12,988 nt of DNA from Saccoglossus kowalevskii (GCF_000003605.2 NW_003137826.1:87620-100607), one strand, 5' to 3'; shown: positions 1 through 7,901, counted from the first letter of the stretch. Notes: generated by a model not told the origin, from the sequence alone. Made by a program: numbers and translations.

Positions 1-55
1 AACTTGAAAGTTTTCTCCCCAATCACAATTCCCATAACATTTTGTTCATTTTTTT

Positions 56-409
56 TCAAAAATCCTCTCGACCTACCTCACTCACATATGGTTGATCACT
101 AATCAAAACATTACTTTGCGCAATCGAAATCTGTGCGACTTCCATGTTATTGTACTGATGCAACAATAGAATCATGTGAAATATGCATGGCGACTTTGGC
201 CGGCGAACTGAGGTCAATTTAACATCATTGTTAAAAGCATCTATTGTTAAATGTACCGAGGCAGTAGCAACCGAGAAAACAAAATAGTTGAATGAATTTA
301 GTTGGACAACGAGACGATACTGCACACACATTCCCTCACAGTGATTGATAGGCAGTAACGAAAGCGACTCTACTATTTGACCCGAGTTATCATAACCCCG
401 GAAGAACAA
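56..409 (-). CDS. Unassigned ORF, possible internal exon
   Basis: An open frame of about 117 codons runs on the minus strand and I do not recognise its product. It has no good ATG: the frame opens at a TTG with an in-frame stop a little upstream, so if real it would be an exon rather than a whole gene. The composition is protein-like, with alternating hydrophobic and polar residues (for example FVFSVATASVHLTIDAF) and two cysteines near the N-terminal third. Two donor-like sites lie near its 3' end on this strand, GTGAGT (plus positions 85-80) and GTAGGT (76-71). A weak acceptor-like AG with no clear pyrimidine tract lies near plus position 429. No neighbouring exon was found. A chance ORF in this AT-rich DNA is quite possible. 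Confidence 0.2.
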   Translation of the reverse strand: MFFRGYDNSGQIVESLSLLPINHCEGMCVQYRLVVQLNSFNYFVFSVATASVHLTIDAFNNDVKLTSVRRPKSPCIFHMILLLHQYNNMEVAQISIAQSNVLISDQPYVSEVGREDF

Positions 410-558
410 GAACGCACATGCGCAAGGCTAATTAGCATAATTTATTTGGATGGATAAACAACAGGCATGGCCATTGCGTTGTTCCAGTTACATGCGTATT
501 TATCGATATTTATAGGAGTTCAAAGTGAATAAATATCTATACTAAATAACAAGTGAGT

Positions 559-573
559 CAGTGTTCTCCACAA
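559..573 (+). repeat. Left terminal inverted repeat of the transposon
   Basis: This 15-bp sequence is the perfect reverse complement of 1832-1846. It is followed at 583-642 by a GC-rich subterminal region containing a 9-bp inverted repeat, GGTGGGCGG (583-591) against CCGCCCACC (634-642), which could form a hairpin and resembles the subterminal binding sites of hAT elements. Confidence 0.75.
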
Positions 574-1831
574 GGGGTTTTAGGTGGGCGGCCCGCCCAT
601 CAAGTTTTACGGCCGCCTAGTAACTCTCAACACCCGCCCACCAACATACATCCAGCTGAAATTATTTGTAAAAAGCTTGCATTGTTCTTCCCAAGCCTAA
701 ACAAAAGAGTAGTTGCCCAACCCTTTATTTTGCTATTGTTTCAAGAGTCCAAACATAAACAATGACCACTGGAAGTCTGCAAGCAGTTATCAAGTGTATT
801 CATGGCAATGTGTCAATCGCCTGAATTCATTGCCGCCCGACATTGTTGCCACTAATTGCTCACGATACCCAACTACAGTGGTGTCAATTTTCAGCTGTAT
901 TTTTAATAATCGTCTTCTGATCACGAAAGAAAGAAGTAAATACGAACGAAATGTATATGCACAGAAAATAAAGAAATATATTAGCAGATTGCATGTAAAC
1001 AAAAATTAAAATTCGAGCCGTATTTACAACGTTTGTTTCATCGTGAAAACAGTATGGAGAAGGCAAACTGGTGACCTTTTGATCTACCCCATTCAACAAC
1101 CATCGGCCACCCACCGCTGTTGGCGCTGTAACGATTTAGTATCTAAGTTGCACAGGGGAACAGCGCATTCTGGGTGTTCATGTACTGAATTCGGAAAGCG
1201 GTAATAAACATCAAACATGGCTGCCGGATTAGTTTACTGCAAGTATTTGTAATTGAATAATATTTCCCACATACTTTTTTCAATTTATCCATTTTTTTAT
1301 GTCTAATTTTTCGAGAACATAGCAGATTCTTTTATTTTGCCGATTGCTAGCACTTTTTCTTGAATTCCAAAACAACGTGTGAAAACGCAACGCAACGTAT
1401 CGTGACTGTACATGCGTAAATGCATCTCACCGTCAGTTGGCACGGGTGAATACTGATGCCACAAATATAAAATGTTATGAGTTTTATTTTGACAAATCGT
1501 TCGTTTTGGCGACAAATCACCTAGTATATTTTCTACATAAATGTTTTGTACTTGCTCTTGGTTACTCAAATTGCATTTCATGAACGCAGAATAATTTGCG
1601 AACGTATAAATCACCGATTTCAAACTTTTTGCATTTCGTAACTATTAATAGTGACCAATCTGTTTGTATTTCAAAAAATTGTAACACGTTTCAATTAAAT
1701 TAAAAAGAGAATAGTAAATAACTTAGTGTGTATTGCAGTTCATGACATAAATGCTAGAATGCTGTATGTAAATGATATGCAAATTATTATGCAAATTTAT
1801 GCTAATTAGGCCACCCACCAGCTATTTTGGA

Positions 1832-1846
1832 TTGTGGAGAACACTG
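1832..1846 (-). repeat. Right terminal inverted repeat of the transposon
   Basis: The sequence TTGTGGAGAACACTG is the exact reverse complement of the left terminus. It is followed at once by the TGAGT duplication. GGCCACCCACC lies just inside it (1809-1819), and the same 11-mer occurs at 1105-1115 in the element's interior. Confidence 0.75.
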
Positions 1847-1851
1847 TGAGT

Positions 1852-2300
1852 TGTTATATTTTTTTTTGTTGGTAATCGATTCGATCAGGGATTTACCGTT
1901 CCGATTCACCCCAGCCACATGCATAGGTACCGTGACTGTGTCCCGGCGACTCACAAAACTTTTGTGGATCGTCATCGTTGTGGTTGCTCGATTCATTCAT
2001 TGAACAAAATTGTAAGTTATTCCCATGGTATACATATTTCAACAAAACATTAATGACAGCATGTTTTTTATCAAGACACTTTTAAATTCTTAATTATGTT
2101 TTTGGCGTTCCATAACCATCGGTACGGTGTGCTTGCCGTGGTAAACTGAATTATAAACAAGAATAAAACATCGGTTGAATGAAAGGTGTGAAAACGTGCT
2201 AACTTTGTCCTTTGTGAGCTTATTAGTTGTCTGAGATGGAAGGCAGTAGTCTGCAAGACATCCGGGAACTATGTCCGTTATATGCAGTTCAACTGATCAC
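1852..2300. other. Non-coding stretch, nothing firm
   Basis: This region is GC-richer around 1880-2010 than its surroundings and contains a consensus donor-like GTAAGT at 2012-2017. A short plus-strand frame (ATG at 1919, 31 codons to 2011) ends exactly at that donor, but it resembles nothing I recognise. A 64-codon minus-strand frame over the same DNA is equally unrecognised. I see no RNA gene or promoter here that I can support. Confidence 0.3.
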
Positions 2301-2455
2301 TGCGGCCGCTGAAGCGTGGCCATTGGCTGCTTTAGGCAGGTGGCCGCTATAAACAGGGTACTTTACATGTAAAACTCGTAGGGACTGTTCGGTTGTGACC
2401 GCTATAGGCCGGTGGCCGCTGTATCCAGGTGGCCGTTAACACAGGTTTGACTGTA
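2301..2455. repeat. Degenerate minisatellite with GGTGGCCGCT units
   Basis: The core AGGTGGCCGCTATA recurs in varying form: GCGGCCGCTGAA (2302), CAGGTGGCCGCTATAAA (2337), GACCGCTATAGGC (2397), CGGTGGCCGCTGTATC (2410) and CAGGTGGCCGTTAACA (2426). The series ends in CAGGTTTGACTGTA (2442-2455). The well-spaced units repeat at about 16-17 bp, with an unrelated AT-rich stretch between the second and third. The block stands out as GC-rich in AT-rich DNA. It has no coding potential across frames. It may be a simple minisatellite or the end of a larger interspersed repeat. Confidence 0.6.
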
Positions 2456-2740
2456 CTACATGTTTTGATGTAAATAAACAATCTGTTGTATACGCCACTT
2501 GGAACTCAAGTTTCAAGGACACGCTCGCGACAATCCCTCCGCTTTAATATGACAAGCACAAAGAGAATTTCAAAAATTTAACGGGGACTGTGCCATTTTC
2601 AATGATTTGTTTTTTTTGTCATCATCATTGTATTCGTTATCTTCTATTGGGACCAAAACACAAACCACATGGAAATCACAATATCGTGACTGCCATGTTT
2701 TTAGTATTAGCCACTGACACAATGTACACATATTTAGACC
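2456..2740. other. Non-coding stretch, no feature seen
   Basis: This is AT-rich sequence, presumably intronic to Hakai, between the minisatellite and the first interspersed-repeat copy. I found no exon, RNA gene or repeat in it. Confidence 0.4.
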
Positions 2741-3064
2741 TTTTTAGCTCCGCTGTCGAATTTGTCGAGCGGAGCTTATCATATGAGTGATTGTCCATCT
2801 GCGTACGTCGTCATTCGTGTCAATGTTTTACTTTTTCAACTTCTTCTTGAAAACTACAAGCCTGGATGCTTTGATACTTGGTGTATATGTATCTTGGGTA
2901 GGCCTTTCTTGGATTTTTTCATTTCATGATGATATCTTCAATTGTCTAATTTTGATGAATATACTGTTAGACATACTGTTCATTTTTTAATGATATTTTT
3001 TGTTCTTTAATTGAAATGTGCATTGCTAACAGCGGAACTATCTCAGCCGACAGGCTGCTTGTTT
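2741..3064 (+). repeat. Interspersed repeat, short copy (324 bp)
   Basis: This copy aligns along most of its length with 3931-4455. It opens with a hairpin in which AGCTCCGCT (2746-2754) is mirrored by AGCGGAGCT (2768-2776). A shared segment with TATGAGTGATTGTCC follows, then one copy of an internal unit beginning ACTTCTTCTTGAAAACTAC, and a shared end containing GCGGAACTATCTCAGCCGAC. The TAGCTCCGCTGT near the left end (2745-2756) is matched in inverted form by ACAGCGGAACTA (3029-3040), with one mismatch, which suggests a MITE-like origin. Conserved sequence extends past that inverted match to about 3064. The frames across it are relics or chance. Confidence 0.75.
2746..2776. repeat. Perfect 9-bp hairpin at the left end of the repeat
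   Basis: AGCTCCGCT and AGCGGAGCT are separated by 13 bases. The hairpin is degraded in the second copy (near 3938-3968), where the left arm has mutated but the right arm is nearly intact. Confidence 0.6.
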
Positions 3065-3229
3065 AAATCAAGGATTGTCTTCCTGTCATCAATTATAATA
3101 GTTTGAATTTAGATGACTGTATGCACAGCGTGCACATATCCAACCCTGTTGTACAAAATGTACAGTAAAACATAAAAATAATGATTGAATCGTCTTTATC
3201 ATTAATTTAAGTATGTCTTCCATTTTCAG

Positions 3230-3291
3230 ATACCATGTAAACATGTAGTTTGCTTTGATTGTGCCAAAAGGACTGATAAAAACTGTCCCAG
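3230..3291 (+). CDS. CBLL1: CBLL1/Hakai, RING-finger exon (partial gene)
   Basis: This 62-bp internal exon encodes IPCKHVVCFDCAKRTDKNCP plus the first two bases of an arginine codon. It supplies RING zinc ligands C3, H4, C5, C6 and C7 in the order C-x-H-x2-C-x2-C...C-P. The acceptor is TTCCATTTTCAG ending at 3229 and the donor is GTAAGC at 3292. Frame (start phase 0, two bases left over) joins exactly to the exon at 4889. Hakai is an E3 ubiquitin ligase known in vertebrates for targeting tyrosine-phosphorylated E-cadherin, and in flies and mammals as a subunit of the m6A writer complex with WTAP/Fl(2)d and Virilizer. The loop between C6 and C7 is about four residues shorter than in human and closer to the insect form. 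The upstream exon with the first two RING cysteines was not found in this window. Confidence 0.92.
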
Positions 3292-3930
3292 GTAAGCAAC
3301 CTTATTGCCACAATATTCAGTTATAAATCCTTTTTACAGATTTACACTATTAACATTTCAGTTTTTTACACAACTGTTTAGTGGATTGAGAAATCCAACT
3401 AGAAGCATGATCATAGTCTAGACACAAGTCAGCCTTGGATAACAGTTGGAGCCTGGACATGAAGTATTCCGATTGAATGAGCATCGGTGGGTGTACAGGT
3501 ATTTTGAGGAAGGAGGGGGCAAATATCATTTTCTGATGTGTGCATGTTACTTCTACTTGATTTTTTTCTACAACCTAAATAACAATCTACCGGTAATTTC
3601 AGGTTGGTAATAATCAGTTTTGTGAAAGTTTAATTTGCTATTGGAAAACAATTCAATCCAAATGTTATCTTTTGATAGTGTGTATACTGCAACACCCAAA
3701 TCACCCAAGTTCTTTATTGAAAAAAGGTTATTCCACTTTCAAGTTCCACCATAAGTGAAAACACATGCGGGGGGTCATTATACTTCCGGTTCAACAGTCA
3801 TACTGTGGAGAAACATACTTGACTGACTTTTGATAGATCTGTATTATTTTAAACTGAATGTTCATACCCAAATGTTTTGTTGAGAAACAATTCATAATAG
3901 ATTCTGTTTTGAATTTCTAATTTATTTTGC

Positions 3931-4455
3931 TTTTTATTGGCCCTGCTGTTGACTTTGTCGAACGGAGCTTATCGTATGAGTGATTGTCCGTCGTCGGCTG
4001 TGTCAATGTTTTACTTTTTGGACTTCTTCTTGAAAACTACAAGCATGAATGCTTTGATACTTGATGTATATGTACCTTTGGTAGATCCTCTTAGATTTGT
4101 TCATTTCATGATGATATCTTCAATTCTCTAATTTTGGTGAATATTTTTGTTATTTTTGGTAAAAAGTGATACTTTCGACTTCTTGTTAAAAACCGCAATT
4201 CCAATTGCTTTGATATTATATATATATAGGTAGTACATGTGGTCCTCTCTCAGATTTGTTCATTTCATGATGATATCTTCAATTCTCTAATTTTGATAAA
4301 TATTTTTGTAATTTTTGGTAAAAAGTGATATTCTCGACTTCTTGCTAAAAACAGCAAGTCTACATATTGTTCATTTTCTAATGATATCTTCTGTTCTTTA
4401 ATTGAAATGTGCATTGGTAACAGCGGAGCTATCTCAGCCGACAAGCTGCTTGTTT
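3931..4455 (+). repeat. Interspersed repeat, long copy (525 bp) with internal tandem units
   Basis: This copy has the same ends as the one at 2741-3064, in the same orientation, but the middle is expanded. A unit of about 157 bp starts at 4021 (GACTTCTTCTTGAAAACTAC) and again at 4177 (GACTTCTTGTTAAAAACCGC). A truncated third starts at 4336 (GACTTCTTGCTAAAAACAGC). Each full unit contains TTCATTTCATGATGATATC and TCAATTCTCTAATTTTG. The right end carries ACAGCGGAGCTA (4420-4431). The left end is more diverged than in the short copy. Confidence 0.78.
4021..4410 (+). repeat. Tandem array of ~157-bp units inside the interspersed repeat
   Basis: There are two full units (4021-4176, 156 bp; 4177-4335, 159 bp) and one partial unit (from 4336). 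An AT-dinucleotide run (near 4220) sits in the second unit. The short copy of the element has a single full unit plus the partial one, so unit number varies between copies. Confidence 0.7.
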
Positions 4456-4888
4456 GTTTTTAATGTTCTGTATCCAGATAGTCTAAGCTTGTATTAATTA
4501 AAGAGTGAATAAAATGGCTTATAAGCATCTCTTACGGTCAAACCTTCTAAAACTGTAGGGTAGTATGGACTCACCATTCATTGATGTACCATGTCTTTGT
4601 CATTCATCAATCTTTCATGCACTATTCAAAACATCAAAGTCTCTGATGTATGAAAAGCTGCTGCTGTCCAAAAACAATAACTCACAATACTTGTACAAAG
4701 GCAATCATGCTATTTTGTGGATCTTTCTGATCACCCTGTTTGTGTATTAGTTGTAGAATTTGATAAAGGAGAAATCATCAGGTGACATCAGAAACACGAT
4801 CAGATTTTAAACTACGATACATGTTAAGAATTTGTGTGGAGTAGAGGAAATTTGAATTATAGTGAACATTACATTTGTATATTCATAG

Positions 4889-5885
4889 GTGTGGTGATAC
4901 AGTCCTGCGAATTGAGCAATCACATCTGGGAAGCATCTTTGTTTGTACATATGGTACCAGTAAGCATGGAAACTCTGGATGTAGAAGGACTTACCTCTCT
5001 CAGCGAGACTTGCAAGCTCATATTAACCATCGTCATAATCGCCCAGCACAGACTGAAAGCATTCCTCCACCTGCAGTTCAGGAACGTCCTGTGGCTGATC
5101 AACGATATATAAGTCCTCATGAATCTTATCGTACTCCACCTCCACCACAGAGAGTTATGCGAGAATCCCATGCCATGTATGCTAATACCTCTGAGGAGAG
5201 AAAAGATCACACTCTGCCTTCAACTTCTTACCAATCTACAATTCCAGTTGTTACTGGAGGAAGAACAAGTAATTTGATCACTGTTCCAATTCATGACGGT
5301 GACAAGGACTACAGAGACGACAAAGCACAACTTAGGGGAGGGCCCCCTCCTGTGCAGCTTCCTCCCCATCCAATTCATTATCCTGGACAACCAACTTCTG
5401 CGCCTCCACCTCCTGGACCACCTCTGCCTCAACATGCTTACCCTCCCCCACAGAATAACTATCCATCCACCTCACTGGGTGGACCTCCAATGTCATACTC
5501 AGGACCTCCTCCATCGGTGCCGGTACCTCCACATTTTACCACAGCACCAATTCATCATGGACATCCTGGACCCCCACCACCTCGTTTTGAAGGTGGCCCT
5601 CCTGTTAGGTACAGTTCAAGTCCAAGACCTCCATATGATGATGAAAGAGACAGCTTAAGTCCCCCATTTACTAGCCCTGGAGGACATAGTCCTAGACCAG
5701 GTGGTTGGCCTATTAGTGGACCACCACCTCCTCCTCCCCCTAGAGTACCTCCACCATCCAGGCCAATGCCTGTACCAGGACCTAGAATGCCACACTCAGC
5801 TGCTGGACCCCCACTTGAAATGGGTCCTCCTCCAATGATACCTTCAGACAAACCTGTGTATGGTAACAGAACATATTACCAATAA
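4889..5885 (+). CDS. CBLL1: CBLL1/Hakai, terminal coding exon
   Basis: This exon encodes 331 residues plus the last base of the split arginine codon, and stops at TAA (5883-5885). The first residue is the eighth RING ligand. The HYB region follows: Cys19 and Cys31 with His44 and His47/His49 form the atypical zinc finger, in the family signature [20 protein letters not shown]. In vertebrate Hakai this region dimerises to bind phosphotyrosine. [13 protein letters not shown] segment matches the conserved NLITVPI motif of the family. The rest is rich in proline, glycine and histidine, with many PPPP and PGPP runs, then [10 protein letters not shown] and a YYQ terminus as in human Hakai. The tail is probably disordered and suited to SH3/WW or RNA-complex contacts (inference). 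Visible length with the 62-bp exon is 352 residues; the human protein is about 490. Confidence 0.95.
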
Positions 5886-6513
5886 GAAAATGTCTTCAGA
5901 ATTTTTTTTTTTCCAAGAAAAAATAACTTGTAAATTTAAAACATTTATAAAATACTTTGCTGACAATGTATACATATTATTCAAGAGAATTGGACAAATC
6001 GATTTGAATGTGGATTATTGTGGAGACAATATATTGACTGATTAATGCAATTAATGTCTTTGTCGGAGAATAATGTCTATTCATTACAAGTAATCACTGT
6101 CATGCAAATTGTATCAAATATGAGAAATTGAATACATGATCCAGTTAGACTTCATTGTGTATTTTTTGTTGAGCTTTATGCCCACCATCTAGATTTACGA
6201 GGAGCTTGTTGCATCCTCCCCTAGCATTATTAAGCAGTTTATCCATTAGTATTAATCCAATACTACTCACAGTACTGGTACAGGATTTTTGTTCACTTTC
6301 TCTTTCTGGGCACAAACACAGGGAATCATATTAATGCATAATTCAAGGTTTTCAATCACATAAATTGTGCGAGATAATGTCTGGAAATTGAAGTGACATT
6401 TAAACAAATCTTGGAACATTGTGCATAAACTATCCTCACTAATAAAACTTTCCACATGGTTGTAATGTTTCACTCTATGTGCATTCCATGCACCACAAAT
6501 ATTGTGCCTTTCA

Positions 6514-6529
6514 CCCCCCCCCCCCCCCC
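6514..6529 (+). repeat. Homopolymer of 16 C
   Basis: An uninterrupted run of 16 cytosines sits in the probable 3' UTR. Such runs are prone to length variation and sequencing error. Confidence 0.95.
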
Positions 6530-6622
6530 ATAAAATAAGAATTCTATCTCAAATGATTAAAATGAAACATTTCTGGTGTAATCCAAATCTTCAACAGATT
6601 ATTAGCTTGACAGACCCCACTG

Positions 6623-6666
6623 TTTGGAGCACCATGGAGAGCGCAACTCGCATGACCTTGTCAGGC
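6623..6666 (+). repeat. Diverged repeat, copy A
   Basis: TTTGGAGCACC (6623-6633) and TTGTCAGGC (6658-6666) are shared exactly, in the same order, with 7887-7897 and 7913-7921. Between them lie similar but diverged bases and a 9-bp length difference. In one frame both copies read W-S-T-(M/V)-E-x-A followed by LSG, so they could be relics of the same coding or repeat sequence. Confidence 0.4.
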
Positions 6667-6880
6667 TAACAGATGATTTTCTCAGTTATTTTGGATAGGC
6701 TTCGTTCAAAGTTGGCTAAAAACACTTCTACATTTCACTATTCAGAAATGTATGGTTTCAAAATCTGGGAAACTTAATTACTGACTTGTATGTTCTTGTT
6801 TGCTAGAGTTTTAATTATCTGATGGTGCACATCACCTTCAATTATGGGTAATAGGCAATGTGTGCTTCACATAACATTGC

Positions 6881-6886
6881 AATAAA
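6881..6886 (+). terminator. Candidate polyadenylation signal of CBLL1/Hakai
   Basis: A canonical AATAAA is followed about 30-45 bases later by a GT-rich element. It is the best placed of several AATAAA hexamers downstream of the Hakai stop codon. Alternatives are 6441, 7142 and 7158. Confidence 0.45.
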
Positions 6887-6900
6887 AAACTAAGTCTGGT

Positions 6901-7425
6901 TACTCAAGAAAAGCGCAGTGTGATGTGTTTCAATTCTGTCTTTGATTTGTTTTATCATATTTGAAAGGCATATGGCAAGATGTAATGATGTCTATTTTGA
7001 AGTTTGCAAGATAATATCTGCATCAACAGTCATGAAGTAAATTTAAAATTGCTATTGTAACATGTACTTTATTTTAAGCTGTTGGTTTCCAGATGTTTGA
7101 TATTCCTTCAGTTACTTGAGAGGTGGGTCTTGAAGGAAAAAAATAAAATTATGGCTTAATAAATGACTGGCACAAACATAAATGTTGTTGCCAATTATTT
7201 TTTTTTCAATTATGTTTATAAAATACTATAGAATACTTTATTTTCGATTGGAATTAATTTTTCACTATATTCACTGAAAGGATGATTCAGTAAAAATAAA
7301 AAAAAAACATGGAATATACCTTTTTTTCTATATTTTACATTAAACTCAAAAATTAGTGAAAAACATTCCATACAAAACTCTCAAAGTCTTTTCAGTTAAA
7401 ATGAATTCCAGTTATAATAAAGAAT
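6901..7425. other. AT-rich intergenic or distal 3' UTR
   Basis: Two further AATAAA hexamers (7142, 7158) and several A or T runs lie here. I see no coding region, RNA gene or repeat family. Confidence 0.4.
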
Positions 7426-7441
7426 TTTACAGTACTGTAAA
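7426..7441. repeat. 16-bp perfect palindrome
   Basis: TTTACAGTACTGTAAA is its own reverse complement. A related half, CTGTAGTAAAAT, follows at about 7446-7457, so an imperfect longer hairpin is possible. Function is unknown; it could be the relic of a small inverted-repeat transposon. Confidence 0.5.
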
Positions 7442-7544
7442 TTAACTGTAGTAAAATATTTTTTATGATCACTATCAATTAGATCTAACCTCAGACAAGT
7501 AATAAATTGTATTACCGTACTAGTCTCAGGTCTAACATGTAGGC

Positions 7545-7901
7545 ATGAGTAGCGCCCTCACTGGCAGAACGGCATCGGACCTCGCTAACGCTTGCCAGTA
7601 TAGTGTATGGCTCGTCGACATGACCAGTACTGAGAATTCGCAAAGTTCACGTCTTGCAATGAATATTCATTTTGGTGGTCATGGTGTTTGCATTGTTGGC
7701 AAAAATCAGACCGTTTTCAACAAGATGATTAACATTGGGTGGAAGCATCACACAAGTCAACAAACAAGCTCTGTTGCGAATGGTTACACTTTGATACCTG
7801 TCACTATCTGGCGTTCCTGCAATTTGATTGGTACCAACAAAAAATGTTTGGGAAGTGTAAAACTACATTGTCAGGGGTGTGTTGGGTTTGGAGCACCGTA
7901 G
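7545..7901 (+). CDS. Unassigned 118-codon ORF
   Basis: This frame has an ATG start with a purine at -3 and lies in a block that is GC-richer than the flanking DNA (about 7540-8130). I do not recognise the protein. It shows no signal peptide or clear membrane segment. The middle reads GGHGVCIVGKNQTVFN, and a tryptophan (GWK) follows ten residues after VGK. A broken frame at about 8018-8110 reads CIFVGK and also has GW ten positions after VGK, but is interrupted by a stop. The two may be decayed copies of one unit. It could be a relic of a mobile-element protein, part of an unrecognised gene, or chance. Confidence 0.22.
   Translation: MSSALTGRTASDLANACQYSVWLVDMTSTENSQSSRLAMNIHFGGHGVCIVGKNQTVFNKMINIGWKHHTSQQTSSVANGYTLIPVTIWRSCNLIGTNKKCLGSVKLHCQGCVGFGAP

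Larger units (their letters stand above)
559..1846. mobile_element. Non-autonomous hAT-like DNA transposon, 1,288 bp
   Basis: The element starts CAGTGTTCTCCACAA (559-573) and ends with the exact reverse complement (1832-1846). It is flanked on both sides, with no gap, by TGAGT (554-558 and 1847-1851), which I read as a 5-bp target-site duplication. The CAGTG terminus is typical of the hAT superfamily. Most hAT elements make 8-bp duplications, so a 5-bp one would point to a less common lineage or another superfamily. Subterminal GGTGGGYGGCC motifs lie near both ends. No transposase is visible: the longest internal frames (1303-1623 minus, 713-1009 plus) match no transposase motif I know. It lies upstream of the first visible Hakai exon, probably within an intron. 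Element boundaries are well supported; the superfamily name is inference. Confidence 0.72.
3292..4888 (+). other. CBLL1/Hakai intron, 1,597 bp
   Basis: The intron begins GTAAGC and ends TTCATAG, with a weak pyrimidine tract. The joined codon AG|G gives arginine and places Cys-Pro-Arg-Cys across the junction, as the RING requires. It contains the longer copy of the interspersed repeat (3931-4455). Outside that repeat, 3300-3930 and 4456-4880 show no feature I can support; the small open frames there look like chance. Confidence 0.88.
5886..6900 (+). other. Probable 3' UTR of CBLL1/Hakai
   Basis: The sequence after the stop codon is AT-rich and non-coding and contains several possible cleavage signals. 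AATAAA occurs at 6441-6446 and 6881-6886, and twice more at 7142-7147 and 7158-7163. The 6881 signal looks best because a GT-rich stretch (TGTGATGTGTTT, around 6920) follows at a suitable distance. Which site is used, and whether the UTR extends to about 7180, cannot be read from sequence. Confidence 0.55.

Noticed and set aside
1303-1623. 106-codon minus-strand frame inside the transposon, considered as transposase
   Set aside because: No hAT dimerisation, catalytic or BED-finger motif could be seen; it is too short and unlike any transposase I know.
2590-2990. Hydrophobic frames (66 and 67 codons) considered as small membrane proteins
   Set aside because: They lie largely in the interspersed repeat, and the second copy at 3937-4131 carries the same type of frame, so they are repeat-derived.
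4834-5112. 92-codon plus-strand frame over the start of the Hakai exon
   Set aside because: It is an out-of-frame shadow of the Hakai coding exon, whose frame is fixed by the RING, HYB and YYQ motifs.
5293-5851. Several open frames of 66-121 codons on both strands over the proline-rich tail
   Set aside because: Proline-rich codons (CCN) lack stops when read in other frames or on the other strand, so long shadow frames are expected here.
7549-7567. AGCGCCCTCACTGG considered as a second CTCF site (minus strand)
   Set aside because: The core needs a one-base gap to fit the consensus, so it is only a half match.
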